Source of the DNA: Lachnospiraceae bacterium UBA7196
Lineage (GTDB): Bacteria > Bacillota > Clostridia > Lachnospirales > Lachnospiraceae
DNA length: 64,000 nt
Direction of reading: 5' to 3'
NCBI GenBank assembly: GCA_002490835.1
Contig: DKUU01000025.1
Coordinates: 62,001-126,000 of the forward strand
The translations under genes and the position numbers were made by a program. The notes under the pieces were generated by a model. The model was not told the DNA's origin. It saw only the letters and a list, made by a program, of their open reading frames with translations, and did no database searches. Shown here piece by piece: positions 61,629-64,000 of this stretch. The stretch's first letter is position 1. Each line of letters begins with the position of its first letter.

Positions 61629-61657
61629 ATCGTACCCCCCCCCTATCAAATTGTCAA
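61629..61657 (-). promoter_or_regulatory. Promoter of the giant gene with poly-G spacer
   Basis: On the minus strand TTGACA (61652-61657) and TACGAT (61629-61634) are exactly 17 bases apart; bases 61635-61643 of that spacer are nine consecutive G. The -35 is perfect and the -10 matches four of six. A separate TATAAT at 61614-61619 lacks a -35 at usual spacing. The start codon is about 75 bases downstream. Confidence 0.6.
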
Positions 61658-61708
61658 CCTGTTTTCTTCTCAATTATGTAAAAAACGGCCGCTTGGCAAC
61701 GACAATTA

Positions 61709-61727
61709 AGAGAACGTTTCGCGTTCT
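61709..61727 (-). terminator. Hairpin behind the radical SAM transcript
   Basis: Perfect seven-base arms GAGAACG and CGTTCTC with a five-base loop; the minus strand continues TTAATTG. The T-tract is short, so it is a weak terminator or a binding dyad upstream of the giant gene promoter. Confidence 0.45.
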
Positions 61728-61855
61728 CCCTAAATGGTTTACACTGTCACACTATCTTAAATTAAGGTGAATAAACGACAGAACCTGCCTGTTGTGCGAA
61801 TGCACGGATACGTCTTACGACGTAATAATTTCTGTTATGATCCATAAAATAATCT

Positions 61856-61993
61856 TTAGAAATCCTTCTTTTCGCATTTTTCATCGTTCTCAAAAATCGG
61901 TCTGTATGCGACTCTTTTTCCAAATACGATGATCTCCGCGATTCTGGGGATATCATGGTTATTCGCCTGCCTGATTACATATGTGTCTTTCAT
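61856..61993 (-). pseudogene. Remnant of a GNAT acetyltransferase
   Basis: A 45-codon ORF whose ATG overlaps the stop of the radical SAM gene (ATGA). Its first 38 residues (IRQANNHDIPRIAEIIVFG, then KRVAYRPIFENDE) are the typical beginning of a GNAT protein; the remaining about 100 residues and the acetyl-CoA site are missing. What follows is unrelated. It appears to be a gene cut short by deletion. A 64-codon frame on the same strand (61762-61956) overlaps it and looks like chance. Confidence 0.6.
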
Positions 61994-63024
61994 GAATTTT
62001 CATCCTCCAAATACCGATTCAGCAAAAAATCCTTATAATCGCCCAACTGAAACGCCTTCTTTGACTGCGCATCCCCATATTTTTTAACCAGTTCCTTCAT
62101 CGTGACCTGTCTCGCCAGATTTAGTGCGGGAATATCTTCATCAACGATCCGCCTGATCAATTCCTCCTGCCTGTCCGTCTTCAAATTTCCTATCTTCCAC
62201 TCATTTGTCATATGGGTAAAGTTAAAAAACACATCATAATTATTTGCAATCAGCAAAACGATACCTTTATCATTATGATGCATCTGGTGTGACGCATCCT
62301 CTTTCAATAATTCACAGCATTCCTTTTCCGTGAGAAGCGATCCATAATTTTCAAAATAGGGTATGATCTCCTGCGGGATATACTGTTTCTCGATCCATAT
62401 TTCATACTGGTTACGATTTTCGCCATCGCATCCGCCGGTATGTACAAAAAACTTAAATTCTCCGCCAAACGCCTGACAGCGCTCCTGTAACTTTAATCGC
62501 TTACTCAGTTGTAATAATGCCACTACTTCTTCTTTATTTTCCTCATAAAGAAACGCCTGCCACCGCGGTACTATTTCATTTTCAATCAAAAGGTCTGTTG
62601 CCTGCAGCAGTTCCTGAAACGCCCCCGTCCTTCCGACATAAAAATCCGTCATTTTTTCCAATCCGAAAAAAGTAAGCTGAACAACTTTTACGCCGACTTC
62701 CTTTAAGAATTTCACATACTGCGAATCCCGTGTCAATCTCCAAAAACTTGCCAGCTCGTACCGTTCCGGCTTTTTACCGATTGACAGAGCAACATCCTTT
62801 AACCACCGCGCTTCATAATCATCACAAAAATCCGGTTCACGCAGCCAGCTGTAAAAACTGATCTCTTTAAAGTAGGGCTTAAAGTAATTTACGATCCACG
62901 CATCCGCATCATCTTCCATTTCCCGATTCGGCATATGCCCCAGCCAACAGTGTTTGCAACGATTGGGACAACCATACAGATCTACCCACAATGCAATGGA
63001 TTTATCATTTATAAAGTCTGCCAT
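61990..63024 (-). CDS. Radical SAM protein
   Basis: A 344-residue protein with the iron-sulfur cluster motif CPNRCKHC (C-x3-C-x2-C) at about residues 19-26, within the usual N-terminal position, and a YSWLREPDF segment in place of the common GGEP. It belongs to an uncharacterised radical SAM group; no C-terminal SPASM cysteine cluster is evident, apart from scattered Cys. The partner genes are GNAT acetyltransferases, one upstream and a remnant downstream. A modification of a small molecule or peptide is possible but no precursor peptide is recognised. Confidence 0.82.
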   Translation of the reverse strand: MADFINDKSIALWVDLYGCPNRCKHCWLGHMPNREMEDDADAWIVNYFKPYFKEISFYSWLREPDFCDDYEARWLKDVALSIGKKPERYELASFWRLTRDSQYVKFLKEVGVKVVQLTFFGLEKMTDFYVGRTGAFQELLQATDLLIENEIVPRWQAFLYEENKEEVVALLQLSKRLKLQERCQAFGGEFKFFVHTGGCDGENRNQYEIWIEKQYIPQEIIPYFENYGSLLTEKECCELLKEDASHQMHHNDKGIVLLIANNYDVFFNFTHMTNEWKIGNLKTDRQEELIRRIVDEDIPALNLARQVTMKELVKKYGDAQSKKAFQLGDYKDFLLNRYLEDENS

Positions 63025-63117
63025 TTTTGTAAGTTCTCCATCAGTCTCTTAATTTTTTACCAGCTTCAAAGATTCCTTTATAAACCTGTTTTGCAATTTT
63101 TATGAGAGCAATAATCC

Positions 63118-64000
63118 TCACCGTCTAAGCTGCAAAATTCTCTCATCAATTCTTCTTGTTACGCTATGAGTGTAGGCCGTAAAATATTTCAGCCAAAACC
63201 CGCGGGCCGTCGGATTGAAGCTTTCAAAGTCCACTCCCAGTCTGGTATAACCTTCTCTTTTCAGCACGTCAATAGCAAAGTTCAGCAAGTTTTGATATAC
63301 GCCCCTGCCCCGATGCTGCGGCAGGCAGTATGCACCGTTGATATGTTGATAAGACGAATCCGTTGTGATAAATGTTTCTCCGGGAACCGAGATTTTCAAA
63401 AAAGCACATATTTGTCCGCTTTGCTCTGCCGCAAAGTACCGCCCTTCATCCTGCAGGGAAATTGCTGCAAATTCTTCCATTGTTTCCGGCTTGCGATTCA
63501 TAAAGAAAGGGCTTTCGCAGTAATGTCGGTATAGCTCCAAATGCAGCGGGTAGACTGCTTCAAATTCAGCTTTTGGTAATTCGACAAAATTATAGCCCGA
63601 ACACGGTCCGCAGTCAATCAACTCCATCGGACGAATCGCATCCAAACAGCGCAGACCAAAGCCATAATAAAAAAACTGCTTTTGAGACTCTTCATCATGG
63701 GCATATAAGCAGACGGCATGAGAGACGGCCCCTGCCTTGATCCATTTTTTTGCTGCCTCCTGATACATTGCGGCATAAATTTTAGAGCAGTTTTCAGAAA
63801 CGGCTGCGTTGGCACCCATTGGAGAAAAAACGCCTCTCACATCCGTAGCGCGAAACACATTGTCAAATGGATCGCAACCGCACAAGAAGCCCACCATTTT
63901 CTCATTTTCAAAAGCGGCAACGCCTAATCCATTTCTGGCAAATTCTTTTATATCGGGAATATCGTACACCTGCGGTAAATCTTTTACAAATCGCCGCTCC
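63118..64000 (-). CDS. GNAT-family acetyltransferase, incomplete at window edge
   Basis: The frame is open to the end of the window: codons upstream of a GTG at 63969 read ERRFVKDLPQVYDIPDI with no stop, so the true start is outside. The visible 294 codons contain AAFENEKMVGFLCGCD, then a second GNAT half with INGAYCLPQHRGRGVYQNLL (acetyl-CoA-binding V/Q-x-x-R-G-x-G/A-like loop) and FNPTARGFWLKYF. The size suggests a two-domain GNAT. The substrate is unknown. It precedes the radical SAM gene by 93 bases. Confidence 0.82.
   Translation of the reverse strand, partial: ERRFVKDLPQVYDIPDIKEFARNGLGVAAFENEKMVGFLCGCDPFDNVFRATDVRGVFSPMGANAAVSENCSKIYAAMYQEAAKKWIKAGAVSHAVCLYAHDEESQKQFFYYGFGLRCLDAIRPMELIDCGPCSGYNFVELPKAEFEAVYPLHLELYRHYCESPFFMNRKPETMEEFAAISLQDEGRYFAAEQSGQICAFLKISVPGETFITTDSSYQHINGAYCLPQHRGRGVYQNLLNFAIDVLKREGYTRLGVDFESFNPTARGFWLKYFTAYTHSVTRRIDERILQLRR

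Noticed and set aside
61762..61956. 64-codon minus-strand ORF as a RiPP precursor for the radical SAM protein
   Set aside because: No leader/core pattern, no clear ribosome site, and it overlaps a frame that clearly encodes a GNAT start. Position near a radical SAM gene alone is not enough.
1..64000. CRISPR arrays, tRNA or rRNA genes, insertion sequences and prophage
   Set aside because: No spaced direct repeats, tRNA-like cloverleaf, transposase or phage genes were seen. Repetition in 50403-55000 is protein-coding and diverged.

Overview
The window looks like chromosome of a mid-GC Bacillota of class Clostridia, most likely a gut Lachnospiraceae-type organism. This is inferred from strong AGGAGG ribosome sites, BlaI/BlaR1 and YesMN-type regulators, TRAP uptake, a TIGR03905-type TSCPD protein and several Clostridia-typical families. 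Almost everything is on the minus strand. Plus-strand genes are an AraC-family regulator, a DhuI-like isomerase and one membrane protein of unknown function. I found no tRNA, rRNA, CRISPR array, prophage or complete insertion sequence.

Region 1 (1-12 kb) is regulation and export. A blaI-blaR1-ABC transporter run lies behind a BlaI-type double operator. The BlaR1 has an unusual extracellular C-terminus. An AraC/GyrI-type regulator and a small locus resembling a type I toxin-antitoxin pair (32-residue hydrophobic peptide with convergent antisense promoter) follow. Next comes a secreted protein, OmpR-type response regulator, histidine kinase, ABC ATPase and large permease.

Region 2 (12-40 kb) is metabolism. 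AhcY and an MtaD-type deaminase flank an HDOD protein. Then comes an almost complete catabolic block for hexuronates. UxaC/UxuB/UxuA (glucuronate), UxaC/UxaB/UxaA (galacturonate) and KdgF, DhuI-like and SDR enzymes (unsaturated uronates from lyase-cut polysaccharide) all converge on 2-keto-3-deoxygluconate, then KdgK and Eda give pyruvate and glyceraldehyde 3-phosphate. The same strand carries a TRAP transporter (DctP-DctQ-DctM), a LytS/YesN-type sensor pair, a second membrane-anchored DctP and an MFS transporter, presumably for uptake and sensing of these acids. A TSCPD protein, murG, pgi and an orphan TrpB2 form a separate housekeeping operon.

Region 3 (41-50 kb) is a glycoconjugate cluster of unknown product: class II aldolase, tandem nucleotidyltransferase, a GT-C-like membrane protein fused to a PRK-like kinase, HAD phosphatase, GT2 glycosyltransferase, a GDPD-like protein and a GT39-like glycosyltransferase split by an in-frame amber codon.

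Region 4 (50-64 kb) is dominated by one 3716-residue secreted protein of Ig-like, FN3-like and about 14 PPC-like repeats. Its best promoter has a run of nine G residues in the -35/-10 spacer, the arrangement of a phase-variable promoter. A radical SAM gene, a GNAT remnant and an incomplete GNAT gene running off the right edge close the window.
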